From positions 1 to 34,298 of the forward strand of contig WALX01000085.1 of NCBI GenBank assembly GCA_015522625.1: 34,298 nucleotides of DNA, written 5' to 3'. Position numbers and translations under genes: made by a program. Below, piece by piece: positions 15,115 through 23,932 of this stretch. Below the pieces are notes generated by a model. It saw only the letters and a list, made by a program, of their open reading frames with translations, was not told the DNA's origin and did not search any database. This DNA comes from Candidatus Hestiella sp. (GTDB lineage: Archaea; Thermoproteota; Thermoprotei_A; Sulfolobales; Acidilobaceae). Every line of letters begins with the position of its first letter. Within the stretch, counting starts at the first letter, position 1.

Positions 15115-16287
15115 ATGCTTAGTGCCGTTTATTTATCGTTGCTAGAGATATCACTCTTAATATTGTCTGCTGCGCTAGCTAGAAGCTTCACGATAAAATA
15201 CAACCTTCCGCAGGTTATGGGAGAGCTTGCCATTGGCATGATTCTCTCACCTTACCTCATGGGGGGCATGATCAATTCCTTTATAGGAATAAAACTATTC
15301 ACAATAAATAATGACCTGTTGCTCTTCTCGGAGTTCGCAGTAGTCTTGCTAATTTTTTCGACAGGCCTTGAGTCAGGCTTATCTGCTTTAAGATCCTCAG
15401 GGATTTACGGGCTGTTAGGTGCCCTTTTTGGTGCAATACTACCTTTCATTATTGGGGGCTTGATATTATCATATTATGTTAAGACAAGCGTTGCATTTCT
15501 AATGGGAGCAGCGTTAGGTGCTACCAGCCTGGCCATAGCATCGTCGCTAATTAGGGAATCTAGCATTAAGGGGAAAGGTGTGGACTTTATGATATCAGCC
15601 GGAGCGTTTGATGACGTTATATCTTTGATCATATTGTCTATAGTAACGGAGATGTCAGGTACGCAAGTAATATACATAGGCCATCTTATTGAAAGAATAG
15701 CGTATTATGTTATATCTTGGCTAATAATATTTGTAGTCTCTGTAATAATAATACCTAGGATCTTTAATAGGATTGATGAAAAGTATTCCTTTGAACTTTC
15801 CTTGGTTTTCATATTCGGTTTGACTGTGATAATGACAACACTAGGCTTTTCACCAATAATAGCTGCATACATTGCAGGTGTGGCAATGGCAGAGAGTAAT
15901 AAGGTTGATGTACTAAGAAAATATACCGATGGTTTATTGGAGCTCTTCGGATCAATATTTTTCGTCACAATAGGCGTCGAAACAAACCTTGCTACTTTAT
16001 CCTCCTTTGGTCTTTATCTGACTGGGTTGTTGACTGGTATAGCGATTTTGTTTAAGATAATAGGAATATATCCCTTTGCTTATTTGTTCACGAAAAGATT
16101 TAGATCATCGCTTTCAATATCCCTTGGAATGATTCCAAGGGGGGAACTAGGTTTGATCATAGCGTCAGTAGGCTTTTCCTATGGTATATTAAATACTGTA
16201 GAGTTCTCTTCCGTCGTTTTAATGAGTCTCTTGACGTCGATAGTTGGTGCTATGTTGTTCAAGAAGTACTATCATTATCTTATATGA
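15115..16287 (+). CDS. Na+/H+ or K+/H+ antiporter, CPA2 family
   Basis: 390 aa with about 12-13 membrane helices. Family hallmarks are NLPQVMGELAIGMILSP at the first helices, VVLLIFSTGLE, GAALGATSLAIASSLI (crossing helix), SAGAFDDVISLIILS with the paired aspartates of electrogenic exchangers, FFVTIGVETN, and SLGMIPRGELGLIIA. No C-terminal RCK/TrkA domain is attached. The frame opens at GTG 15106, but ATG 15115 has GGTGGGG just upstream at ideal spacing, so I use it. Candidate TATA elements are AGCTTTTAAAAG (15028-15039) and CAATATAAAG near 15070. It exports Na+ or K+ in exchange for protons, or the reverse, for pH and ion balance. Confidence 0.88.
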   Translation: MLSAVYLSLLEISLLILSAALARSFTIKYNLPQVMGELAIGMILSPYLMGGMINSFIGIKLFTINNDLLLFSEFAVVLLIFSTGLESGLSALRSSGIYGLLGALFGAILPFIIGGLILSYYVKTSVAFLMGAALGATSLAIASSLIRESSIKGKGVDFMISAGAFDDVISLIILSIVTEMSGTQVIYIGHLIERIAYYVISWLIIFVVSVIIIPRIFNRIDEKYSFELSLVFIFGLTVIMTTLGFSPIIAAYIAGVAMAESNKVDVLRKYTDGLLELFGSIFFVTIGVETNLATLSSFGLYLTGLLTGIAILFKIIGIYPFAYLFTKRFRSSLSISLGMIPRGELGLIIASVGFSYGILNTVEFSSVVLMSLLTSIVGAMLFKKYYHYLI

Positions 16288-16900
16288 ACCATTTCTCGCC
16301 TACGCCCTTTCTAGGTCACCGTAGCTTAGTTCATCATTATTTCTCCTAACCCCCTCCCCGCCCACCTAGGAGCGGATATCGGGATATATCCCTATGAAGC
16401 GAGTCGAGTATATTATATTAAGACTATTTGCTAGGTAAAGATTTTAAGCTAGTTTAGCTATTATAATTGCTGAAGGTAATAGCTTAACCTCTTCTCCCAT
16501 TCCAATGGCGGCATAGTAATCATCAGGAGCGGGAGAATATACTTAATCCCCCGTAAGACCGTCCAAGTGGTGGCGGTCAATATAGCCCTCGATGAACCAT
16601 CGAACCAGATGAGATTGTTGAGGGGGAAGTTCGTGCCTAAAGCAATTCAAACAAAGTAACTAAAGCAACCAAGTTAATGGGCACGGACAACTACACCCAT
16701 ACTGCATCAGCATAGCTTCATAGCCCTAAAGGTAAGAATTCTACAGAGACCTTAAAAGACCTACAAATCAGTAATTATGTCACATCCTAAGGTCAAGTAC
16801 CCTGCTATATAGGTTTTTGATTAGAAACGGCTAAGTTTCACCTATATGGTATAAGCATTTTTTAATTCATTTTATTACAGTCTTGGCCCGGTGAGGCAGG
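16288..16900. other. Gene-free, apparently decayed region
   Basis: 613 bases with no convincing intact gene. Composition is patchy, with C-rich stretches near 16348-16365 unlike the neighbours. One reading frame around 16510-16665 is open and reads like worn protein (segments GGIVIIRSGRIYLIPRK and VVAVNIALDEPSNQM, then a stop), possibly the remnant of a transposase. I cannot name the family. A perfect 12-base palindrome GGGATATATCCC lies near 16380 and a nested hairpin at 16807-16847. Confidence 0.4.
16807..16847 (+). repeat. Nested hairpin upstream of the 121-aa gene
   Basis: ATATAGGT (16807-16814) pairs with ACCTATAT (16840-16847), and inside it GAAAC (16824-16828) pairs with GTTTC (16835-16839). 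It could be an operator or the end structure of a lost insertion element. Confidence 0.4.
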
Positions 16901-17266
16901 ATGAGTGAAATTAAGGAAGATGCATACCTAATTAGGACACTTACTTTAAACGACATAGCAAGGTTAGCATCAACAATGGCTTCTCATATGATAGTTATGC
17001 CAGTTTACAGGTTTAGTCTTAATGGAAAAACCATATACTTTGTACAAACAACCTACAAGGACTACTACAAGTACTATGGTATTCCCATAATTTATTATTG
17101 TGAAACAGAAGACGCGATAGCTAATGAAAAGGCAAGATATATATTGATAAAAACGGATGAAATGGGGGAGAAGCTTGAAGTTTCAGATAGGATAAAACCC
17201 GGGTATATAGTTATTCCTATAATTAATCTTCAGGAAAAACCTTCTTTTTTTGGTAACCATATTTAA
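16901..17266 (+). CDS. Hypothetical protein, 121 aa
   Basis: Not recognised. The ATG at 16901 has a strong GGTGAGG Shine-Dalgarno five bases upstream and a T-rich TATA-like stretch TTTTTTAATT near 16858-16867. The protein is compact and mixed alpha/beta, rich in tyrosine in the middle (TTYKDYYKYYGIPIIYYCE), with hydrophobic strands RYILIKT and GYIVIPIINL. One cysteine, no membrane helix, no signal peptide. It stands alone, between the decayed region and a T-tract (TCTTTTTTG at 17269) that may end its transcript. Confidence 0.65.
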   Translation: MSEIKEDAYLIRTLTLNDIARLASTMASHMIVMPVYRFSLNGKTIYFVQTTYKDYYKYYGIPIIYYCETEDAIANEKARYILIKTDEMGEKLEVSDRIKPGYIVIPIINLQEKPSFFGNHI

Positions 17267-17268
17267 AA

Positions 17269-17277
17269 TCTTTTTTG
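17269..17277 (+). terminator. T-rich terminator after the 121-aa gene
   Basis: Run of six T's just after the stop codon, the usual intrinsic stop signal in crenarchaea; a second T-tract follows near 17350-17361. Confidence 0.4.
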
Positions 17278-17396
17278 TAACCTTTGAAGGTAGAATGCTT
17301 CGGCAAGATTATTTCTTTGGAGATGCTATGGGAAAGGCCTGTAAAGTCAATTTTTGTTTTTTAGCCTTGCAGCTCTTATAGGTTTTCTAAAATGAA

Positions 17397-17490
17397 GCAG
17401 AATACATTTTGATATTCAAAGGGAAAGTTTAATAGATTAATGTTAAGGTAATATATTAATGGATTATGAGAGCAATGCTCCAAGTCACAA
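17397..17490 (+). repeat. Structured repeat element, truncated copy A
   Basis: The first 58 bases (17397-17454) are identical to 29008-29065 and include the TATA-like TTTAATAG at 17428-17435. The 5' helix domain then follows in diverged form: inner hairpin GAGC-AAU-GCUC (17470-17480) and outer pairs GAUU/AGUC (17462-17465 with 17483-17486). Homology stops near 17490, so the rest of the element is missing. The copy abuts the 3' end of the minus-strand winged-helix gene. Confidence 0.75.
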
Positions 17491-17500
17491 CAGGTAATAT

Positions 17501-17800
17501 CTATGCTGGTGTCTTCAGATTGCTATCATTTATATCTCCTAGAACTATTGATTCGAATAGGTCTTTTAGCGGTTCTTTTTCCTTTATTTTTTCAAGCACT
17601 TTTTTTCCAATGATTGTCGTTTGGTATATTTTATAGCTACCTCTTGAATATAAGGCCTCTAAAAGCCCAAACTCATTTAGGCATTGGATCGTTGCTAGCA
17701 CTTTATATCTAGGTATGTCGAGCTTTTGAGCTACATCTCCGGGCGATAGGGGACCGTAGCTGTTAAATGCTTCTAAAATTTTCTCTATTACGCTTGGCAA
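17501..17800 (-). CDS. Winged-helix DNA-binding protein, 99 aa
   Basis: Small ArsR/MarR-like winged helix. The helix-turn-helix is YGPLSPGDVAQKLDIPRYKVLATIQCL, in which LSPGDVAQKLDIP is helix 2 and the turn and YKVLATIQCL is the recognition helix. The wing is GLLEALYSRGSYKIYQTT, followed by a short dimerisation helix and an acidic tail. Start TTG 17800 has GGTG seven bases upstream. It is divergent from the GH15-like gene with about 80 bases between starts, so it could regulate that gene; this is inference. Its 3' end abuts truncated copy A of the structured repeat. Confidence 0.75.
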   Translation of the reverse strand: MPSVIEKILEAFNSYGPLSPGDVAQKLDIPRYKVLATIQCLNEFGLLEALYSRGSYKIYQTTIIGKKVLEKIKEKEPLKDLFESIVLGDINDSNLKTPA

Positions 17801-17883
17801 TACAATTCACCAATTCAAGCTATTATGATGTTAAAAAATATAAGCTGTAAAACTCTATAATATTTTATTATGAGGATGGAATA

Positions 17884-19761
17884 GTGAACAAGAACACCAA
17901 AGCAATAGCTGTAGTCTTACTGATCCTAATGCTGCCTATGATAATACCGGTAGGCCATTCATATGCCTATTCGAGATCATTTTCCTACTATCCATCATAT
18001 TTGATGCTAGGTAATTGGGTTAATACAAGCATGTTAATTATAACAGGCGTTCCAATACCTAATGCATCTCTAAATAGGCTAAAGAACCACAATGCCACAA
18101 TAACTAACATATACCTTGGTGGGTACGGTATTATACCACTTAATATAACCTTTTTTCTTGGACATGCCTTGTCAACAAAGCTCACATTAAACAATACTAT
18201 CATTATAAAAGGAAGGAATGGAAAAATTACCATAGCGTCACCGCCTCATTTGCCTTCTTTTATAGTCATCTTAAAACCGGCAAGATACATAGGGGTATGC
18301 ATAACTATACCAAGAAGCTATAGCATTACATCATATAGTAATCGTGCAACGTTGCTATATAATAAATATATTACAATTTCTATTTATTACAATGGAAGTA
18401 AAAGGGTTATTCATTTGACAAATGAAACCTTGATAAAGCTAGAATATAAGACAAATGGTTACTTGGAGTTCGGTATCAATACTACAAAATATTACCCACC
18501 AAAATACATGGTAGCATATAATGAGAGGGAAGTTAACAGTTGGTTATATAGGTCCAAGATGCTTAAGACAAGTATCAATAGAGACCTGGCCTATGAATAC
18601 TTTCTCAGCCTTCTATTCTTAAAAGACCAACAAAATCCATACCTCGGCATCTTTGCGTCTTCTCCCTCCCCAAAGTGTTTATATTCTTCAATAGTAGCTT
18701 CTTCGTTTACTTCCTTAGCCCTTCAAGACTCCGGCCATTACATGTCAGCTGGTAAATTCTGGCAGTGGATGGTTGATAATGCTAAACAGAATTCTACCTG
18801 GTATGAGGAGTACAATTTTTATACTGGTCACCCCTTATCTAAAAGCTTTCCATCACTTATTGCTATTGGACTTTTCCAGTTGGGTATATATGACTATTTC
18901 CAAATAACACATAACATAACGTTTTTATCATCTGTATTGCCGGTCTTGAACGAAACGTTAAACTTTGAGTTTTCTCAAATAAGAAATAACAGGTATTCCA
19001 TGCTGCCTATGGGAATGGGTATTTGGGAGAATAAGACTGCATACCACTTTTCCTCAGAGGCTATAGACGATTTGGGTATTTATTATATATCCAAGATATA
19101 CCAATACCTGGGAATAAACACTACAGCCTTGAAAAACTACGAGAGGGTTTTAAACCAGAGTATCATAAAGTATTTCTGGAATGGTGATTTCTTTTATCCC
19201 TCTATAACATTTAATTCAACATCAATAGGTGGAGAAAAAGCCGTTCCAATTCCTCCATACTACGACTCTTTAACCATCCTACCTATAGCTCTCGGATACC
19301 TCCAGCCAGAATCATCCTATGCCTCTGGTGATGTGATAGCAGAGGTCTCAAGGCTAGCAGTTTCGGGTGGAATAGCTAGATATGTGAACGACTTCTATCA
19401 TTACAATGTTACTTTGCACGACAGCTCTACTTTTAATCCACCATGGGTTGTAACCACTATGTTTCTATCATATTATTATGATAAGCTGGGTAGTTATAGT
19501 AAATCCCTGGCGTTGCTTAATTGGGTCTTTAAGCACTCGCAAAGCGGTTTAATCCCGCAGGCAGTAGATCCGAAACATGGAAATCCGCTGCCTACAACTT
19601 CCCCATCAAGTTGGTCCACGGCAATGTTTGTATTATCCCTCTTGGGTATTCATAATACTGGCAAGCCGAGCAAAAACAGCATCGTGGCATGGGTAATTAT
19701 AATAATGCTGCTGGTAGTATTATCTTATGTTATGGAGAGGAGGAGTGTCTTAAAAAGGTAG
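17884..19761 (+). CDS. Secreted, membrane-anchored GH15-like glycosidase (glucoamylase family)
   Basis: 625 aa. An N-terminal signal peptide (AIAVVLLILMLPMIIPVG), a beta-rich N-terminal domain to about residue 220, then an (alpha/alpha)6-barrel-like domain. Within it, MGMGIWENKTAYHFSSEAID around E382 matches the GH15 general-acid region (W-E-x-R-x-G-x-H-x-x-T), and GLIPQAVDPKHGNPLPTTSP with SWSTAMF matches the C-terminal block of archaeal glucoamylases. A final helix (IVAWVIIIMLLVVLSYVM) with RRSVLKR tail anchors it outside the cell. Many N-x-S/T sequons suggest glycosylation. Likely splits maltodextrins, starch or a related alpha-glucan. GTG start at 17884 after GAGG. The N-terminal half is divergent, so substrate is uncertain. 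Confidence 0.65.
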   Translation: MNKNTKAIAVVLLILMLPMIIPVGHSYAYSRSFSYYPSYLMLGNWVNTSMLIITGVPIPNASLNRLKNHNATITNIYLGGYGIIPLNITFFLGHALSTKLTLNNTIIIKGRNGKITIASPPHLPSFIVILKPARYIGVCITIPRSYSITSYSNRATLLYNKYITISIYYNGSKRVIHLTNETLIKLEYKTNGYLEFGINTTKYYPPKYMVAYNEREVNSWLYRSKMLKTSINRDLAYEYFLSLLFLKDQQNPYLGIFASSPSPKCLYSSIVASSFTSLALQDSGHYMSAGKFWQWMVDNAKQNSTWYEEYNFYTGHPLSKSFPSLIAIGLFQLGIYDYFQITHNITFLSSVLPVLNETLNFEFSQIRNNRYSMLPMGMGIWENKTAYHFSSEAIDDLGIYYISKIYQYLGINTTALKNYERVLNQSIIKYFWNGDFFYPSITFNSTSIGGEKAVPIPPYYDSLTILPIALGYLQPESSYASGDVIAEVSRLAVSGGIARYVNDFYHYNVTLHDSSTFNPPWVVTTMFLSYYYDKLGSYSKSLALLNWVFKHSQSGLIPQAVDPKHGNPLPTTSPSSWSTAMFVLSLLGIHNTGKPSKNSIVAWVIIIMLLVVLSYVMERRSVLKR

Positions 19762-19827
19762 ACATGTTAACTTTTTGCAGGTCTTGTAAATGTTATTTGG
19801 GCGATTTTGTACTGATAATTAAAAAGC

Positions 19828-19898
19828 TTTCTGCTTAATTCATGATGCTAGGCAAAGGTGGTCAAGAAATCTAATGCATTTAACTTTCTAAGCAGAAA
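19828..19898 (+). promoter_or_regulatory. Closed-stem leader before gcvPA, riboswitch-like
   Basis: A perfect 10-bp stem, TTTCTGCTTA (19828-19837) with TAAGCAGAAA (19889-19898), encloses 51 bases and ends six bases before the gcvPA ATG. Inside, ATG/CAT and TAG/CTA pairs (19842-19850 with 19871-19879) can form a second helix capped by a purine-rich loop containing GGCAAAGGTGGTCAAGAAA. No Shine-Dalgarno is visible outside the stem. Confidence 0.4.
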
Positions 19899-19904
19899 TT
19901 TAAA

Positions 19905-21305
19905 ATGGCGATAGACATGGGGCATGCCTGGATACCAAACAGCAAAGAAGAGATAAAGAGAGAAATGCTTGATTTCATCGGCGTGAAAGGCGTTTTGGAT
20001 CTTTATAATGATGTACCAGAAGAAATATTAATTTCGGAAGATAAGTGGAATTCCCTTAATATTGGGATGAAACGTCCACTTGATGAAATTGAAGTATCAG
20101 AGGTAGTTGAAGATGCCCTCAACAAAAACATTGTTTTTCAGCCTAGAAAGCAATTCATAGGCGGGGGTGCATGGCCTCACTATATTCCAGCTTCGGTTAG
20201 ATACCTTGCGGAGAGAGGGGAGTTTCTTACTGCATACACTCCATACCAAGCAGAAATCAACCAAGGGCTCATGCAGACGCTATTTGAGTACCAAAGTATG
20301 ATGGCAGATCTGCTTGATATGGACGTTGTAAATTCAAGCATGTATGATATGGCAAGCTCCTTAGGAGAGGCCATATTGATGGCAGCAAGGATAAAGAAGA
20401 AAGGTAAGGTGCTAGTTCCTGAGGTCACTAACCCTTTTCACCTTTCTGTTGCGGGAAGCTATTCAGCCCCCCATGGAATTCAGTTAAAGAAGTATAAAAT
20501 TGACAAAAGGACTGGATACCTAGATATCGAGGATGTTAAAAATAAAATGGATAATGATATCATAGCTGTTTACCTAGAATATCCTTATCAATTTACTGGA
20601 ATAGTTGATATAAATGCAAAGGCTTTAGGTGAAATAGCACACGAAAAACAAGCCCTGTTTATTGTAGGAGTAAACCCTGTCAGTTTAATGCTTTATAAAC
20701 CACCAGGGGAATTAGACGCTGATATCGCGATAGGTGAGGGGCAACCTCTAGGGCTAGGCCTGAACTTCGGTGGTCCATACCTCGGCATCTTTGCAACTAA
20801 ATGGAAGAATGAGCTGGTGAGGCAAATGCCTGGGAGGATAATTGGTTTGACAGAGGATAGCAAATCTTCAGACGCTTATGCAATGATATTGCAAACAAGG
20901 GAACAGCACATAAGGAGGTCAAAGGCTACAAGCAATATAACTACAAACTCAAGCCTAAATGCTATGATAGCAGCTTTCTACATCGCATTGCTAGGCAGAA
21001 AAGGCCTAAGGGATGTAGCGGAAGCTATTTGGTATAGGAGCCATTATGCATCTCGCGAGCTCAAGAAGATAGGGCTGGGTTCACCTTTGTTTACTGGCGA
21101 ATTCTTCGGTGATTTTGTTGTTGATTTCAAGAAAGATTTTAAAGAGATAAGAAAAGGCATGTTGAAGCAGGGTATCCTTCTAGGCATACCTCTAGCCGAT
21201 TATGTAGAATGGGCAACGGATTCCTGGGGTCTTCTCAGCTTTACAGAGGTTCATCATAAGGGGGATATAGATTTTGTCCTTAATAAAATTCGAGAATTTA
21301 TGTGA
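19905..21305 (+). CDS. gcvPA: Glycine dehydrogenase (decarboxylating) subunit 1
   Basis: N-terminal half of the split P-protein of the glycine cleavage system, which decarboxylates glycine and passes the aminomethyl group to lipoyl-H protein. 466 aa, normal length. Family segments include HAWIPNSKEEIKREML at the start, FIGGGAWPHYIPASVRYL, TAYTPYQAEINQGLMQTLFE, GQPLGLGLNFGGPYLGIFA and LQTREQHIRRSKATSNI. It has the aminotransferase fold but the PLP lysine is on subunit 2. ATG 19905 lies just after the closed-stem leader. gcvPB follows after 13 bases containing GGTGG. GcvT, GcvH and dihydrolipoamide dehydrogenase genes are not in the window. Confidence 0.95.
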   Translation: MAIDMGHAWIPNSKEEIKREMLDFIGVKGVLDLYNDVPEEILISEDKWNSLNIGMKRPLDEIEVSEVVEDALNKNIVFQPRKQFIGGGAWPHYIPASVRYLAERGEFLTAYTPYQAEINQGLMQTLFEYQSMMADLLDMDVVNSSMYDMASSLGEAILMAARIKKKGKVLVPEVTNPFHLSVAGSYSAPHGIQLKKYKIDKRTGYLDIEDVKNKMDNDIIAVYLEYPYQFTGIVDINAKALGEIAHEKQALFIVGVNPVSLMLYKPPGELDADIAIGEGQPLGLGLNFGGPYLGIFATKWKNELVRQMPGRIIGLTEDSKSSDAYAMILQTREQHIRRSKATSNITTNSSLNAMIAAFYIALLGRKGLRDVAEAIWYRSHYASRELKKIGLGSPLFTGEFFGDFVVDFKKDFKEIRKGMLKQGILLGIPLADYVEWATDSWGLLSFTEVHHKGDIDFVLNKIREFM

Positions 21306-21318
21306 AAGGTGGTAGGCA

Positions 21319-22875
21319 ATGTTTAGGCAGGCGAAATGGGATGAACCAAACATATATGAGTTGAGTAACGGCAGGGAGGGTGTCAGGTTTAGTCATATTA
21401 ATGATACATTTAGGGATATAATGGGAGAGATATCTATTGATGCTAACATGAAAAGAGAAAAAGATCCCCAGTTACCTGAAGTTAGCGAAGTTGAAGTAAT
21501 TAGGCATTATACAAGGCTTTCTGAGATGAGCTATGGTGTTGATAACGGACCTGTACCATTAGGAAGTTGTACCATGAAGTACAATCCTAGGGTTGCGTTA
21601 AAGTATTCAAGCGATGATAGGTTGGCCTTCATTCATCCATTGCAACCTGAAGAGTCCATTCAAGGCTTACTAAAGGCATTATATGATCTCCAAACCTGGT
21701 TGGCAGAAATAACCGGGATGGATTATTGCACCTTACATCCGGCTGCAGGCGCCCAGGGAGAGCTTACTGGTATATTAACAATAAGGAAGTACCACGAGAT
21801 AAAGGATCAGATAGGCGTTAAAGATGAAATACTTATACCTGATTCTGCACATGGAACGAATCCGGCTAGTGCTATTATGGGTGGCTTTAAGGCAATAGAG
21901 ATACCAACGGCTGATGACGGTAACATAGACTTCGATGCATTTCTAGCAGCACTAAGTGAAAGAACGGCAGGATTTATGATAACAAACCCAAATACGTTGG
22001 GCCTCTTTGAGGAAAGGATACTCGATATAGAGGAAAATGTGCATGAAAAGGATGGGTTGCTGTATTATGATGGTGCGAATTTAAACGGCATACTGGGAAA
22101 GGTCAGGCCTGGTGACATGGGCTTTGATATTGCTCATCTGAACCTGCACAAAACGTTTTCATCGCCTCATGGTGGAGGTGGACCAGGCTCAGGACCTATT
22201 TGTGTAAAGAACAGGAAAGTGGTCGATGGTATAACATTAAAGGATTTAATTCCGGGACCAATGATCTATTATGATGAGACGGAAGGCATATATAAAATAA
22301 AATGGCCAGGAAGGTATAGTCCGGGGTTGCTGAAGGCATTCTTTGGTAATGTGCAACAACTGTTGTGGACTTATGTTTATATCCTTTCCTTGGGGCCTCA
22401 GGGCCTCAAAGAAACCGGTGAGGTTTCTGTTATAAACACAAATTATTTCGTAAAGCTAATGGAAAAGTACAGGGGATATAGTATCCCTTATGGAAGGAGG
22501 TTTAGAAAGCATGAGGTCGTACTAAGTTCTGAACCTCTTCATGAAGAAACGGGAGTTACCGCTGAAGATGTAAGCAAGGGTCTTCTTGACGTGGGCTTTC
22601 ATGCTCCAACCATTTACTTTCCATTAATAGTAAAGGAGGCATTGATGACTGAGTTTACAGAAGGTGAGACCAAAGAAAACATAGAAAGGTATGCCAAAAG
22701 GCTTGGGGAAATAGAAGACATTGCGAGAAAGGATCCTGAAGAACCGAAAAAATGGCCAAAAAATACATCAGTCGGAAGAGTCAACATGGTAAAGGCAAAC
22801 CATCCAAAAACCCTCATCCCTACTTGGAGAATAAAGATCCTGAGGGAGAAGGGTCTAATAAAAACCTTGCGCTAG
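21319..22875 (+). CDS. gcvPB: Glycine dehydrogenase (decarboxylating) subunit 2
   Basis: PLP-binding half of the split P-protein; forms an alpha2-beta2 complex with subunit 1. 518 aa. The PLP lysine is K278 in HLNLHKTFSSPHGGGGPGSG, and nearby motifs are LGSCTMKYNPR, HPAAGAQGELTGI, DSAHGTNPASA and YDGANLNGI. The C-terminal block VGRVNMVKANHPK continuing TLIPTW is typical of archaeal forms. ATG 21319 with GGTGG Shine-Dalgarno. It is convergent with gap, 25 bases between the two stop codons. Confidence 0.95.
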   Translation: MFRQAKWDEPNIYELSNGREGVRFSHINDTFRDIMGEISIDANMKREKDPQLPEVSEVEVIRHYTRLSEMSYGVDNGPVPLGSCTMKYNPRVALKYSSDDRLAFIHPLQPEESIQGLLKALYDLQTWLAEITGMDYCTLHPAAGAQGELTGILTIRKYHEIKDQIGVKDEILIPDSAHGTNPASAIMGGFKAIEIPTADDGNIDFDAFLAALSERTAGFMITNPNTLGLFEERILDIEENVHEKDGLLYYDGANLNGILGKVRPGDMGFDIAHLNLHKTFSSPHGGGGPGSGPICVKNRKVVDGITLKDLIPGPMIYYDETEGIYKIKWPGRYSPGLLKAFFGNVQQLLWTYVYILSLGPQGLKETGEVSVINTNYFVKLMEKYRGYSIPYGRRFRKHEVVLSSEPLHEETGVTAEDVSKGLLDVGFHAPTIYFPLIVKEALMTEFTEGETKENIERYAKRLGEIEDIARKDPEEPKKWPKNTSVGRVNMVKANHPKTLIPTWRIKILREKGLIKTLR

Positions 22876-22900
22876 CTTTCATAACGTTGCATTACCTTAC

Positions 22901-23932
22901 CTAATACAATCTTTTTGTCAGTCCTAAGGTTCTGTCCGTTTCTTTTATAGATTCTAGTTTTTGGGCAAGTTTTAGTGAAGCCCTTATAGCATCTATGTTT
23001 TCTGGTATTACTATAGATTCTTGATGTACTGCTTGGAAAAACTGCAGCTCATTTTTTTCTATAGTGATCGAGTCTTCGAAGATAACAAGTTCATTAATGT
23101 CCCCTTTTTCTCTGCCAAGCCTTGCGGCATCCATTAATTGCGCTGTGCTTTCTATTTTTGTGCTTTTACTATCGACCATGATTATCCTTGGATAAGCATT
23201 CAGTATCTCAATAATTTCGTTCTTCTTAATATTATGCTTGAACCTTATAGTGACGTGATGAACGTGCATCAAGGTAGTGGGGACGACAACTGCAGCTGTT
23301 GATATGTTTACCCAAGGTAGAACAGTCTTCACATCATGCGCGTGGTGGCTTGGTATTGTAGGTGGGTTTATTGTTATAGCATTTATCGGCCCTTTTTTGA
23401 TTTCAGGTGGGTCCGCCCCTCTCCTGATTAAAACTGCGTCCACTTTTTTGATCTCTGCCAGGTCTTTTAGGGCACAGATGCTCCTTAGCAGGCCAGTGGT
23501 GTTACAGGATACGACCCTTAAGGTCTTTTTCCCCATGCTTTCATCATAGTTACATAGTGCGTTAAAAGAACCCTCTGCTACACTGGCCCTTTCCCCACCT
23601 TGGTAAATTACATTTATATCAAGCTCTGAATAAAGGGGCCTATACGTTTCTCCAATACCACCAGGGGTCGCATCTATGATTATGTCAGATTCCTTGATCA
23701 AGTCTACTAGCGTCCCTCGAACCTCTATTCCTGCCTTTTGAAATGCTTCAGCCTCCTTCTCCGAAACAGCGTATATTTTGAAGCCTTTTTCTACTGCATA
23801 ATATGCGTTATAGTCTGGTCTCTTCTTTATTATCCCTGAAACACTCATGTCGTTTTGTTTGTTGATTGCCATAGCTATCCTTTTTCCTATAGTTCCAAAG
23901 CCGTTTATACCAACCTTAACCTTCTTTGACAT
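22901..23932 (-). CDS. gap: Glyceraldehyde-3-phosphate dehydrogenase, archaeal class II
   Basis: Phosphorylating GAPDH that works with PGK in gluconeogenesis and lower glycolysis. 343 aa from ATG 23932. Rossmann motif VGINGFGTIGKRIA at 7-20, catalytic C143 in VVSCNTTG, GGERAS, and HHAHDVKTVLPW in the catalytic domain. The ATG has GGTGGAG just upstream and lies 17 bases inside the end of pgk, so the two are translationally coupled. A TTG five codons upstream is also in frame but would bury the Shine-Dalgarno. Confidence 0.95.
   Translation of the reverse strand: MSKKVKVGINGFGTIGKRIAMAINKQNDMSVSGIIKKRPDYNAYYAVEKGFKIYAVSEKEAEAFQKAGIEVRGTLVDLIKESDIIIDATPGGIGETYRPLYSELDINVIYQGGERASVAEGSFNALCNYDESMGKKTLRVVSCNTTGLLRSICALKDLAEIKKVDAVLIRRGADPPEIKKGPINAITINPPTIPSHHAHDVKTVLPWVNISTAAVVVPTTLMHVHHVTIRFKHNIKKNEIIEILNAYPRIIMVDSKSTKIESTAQLMDAARLGREKGDINELVIFEDSITIEKNELQFFQAVHQESIVIPENIDAIRASLKLAQKLESIKETDRTLGLTKRLY

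Noticed and set aside
19828-19904. Bacterial-type glycine riboswitch before gcvPA
   Set aside because: The closed stem is real, but the conserved glycine-aptamer core sequences are not visible and only one domain is present, so I did not name it as that class.
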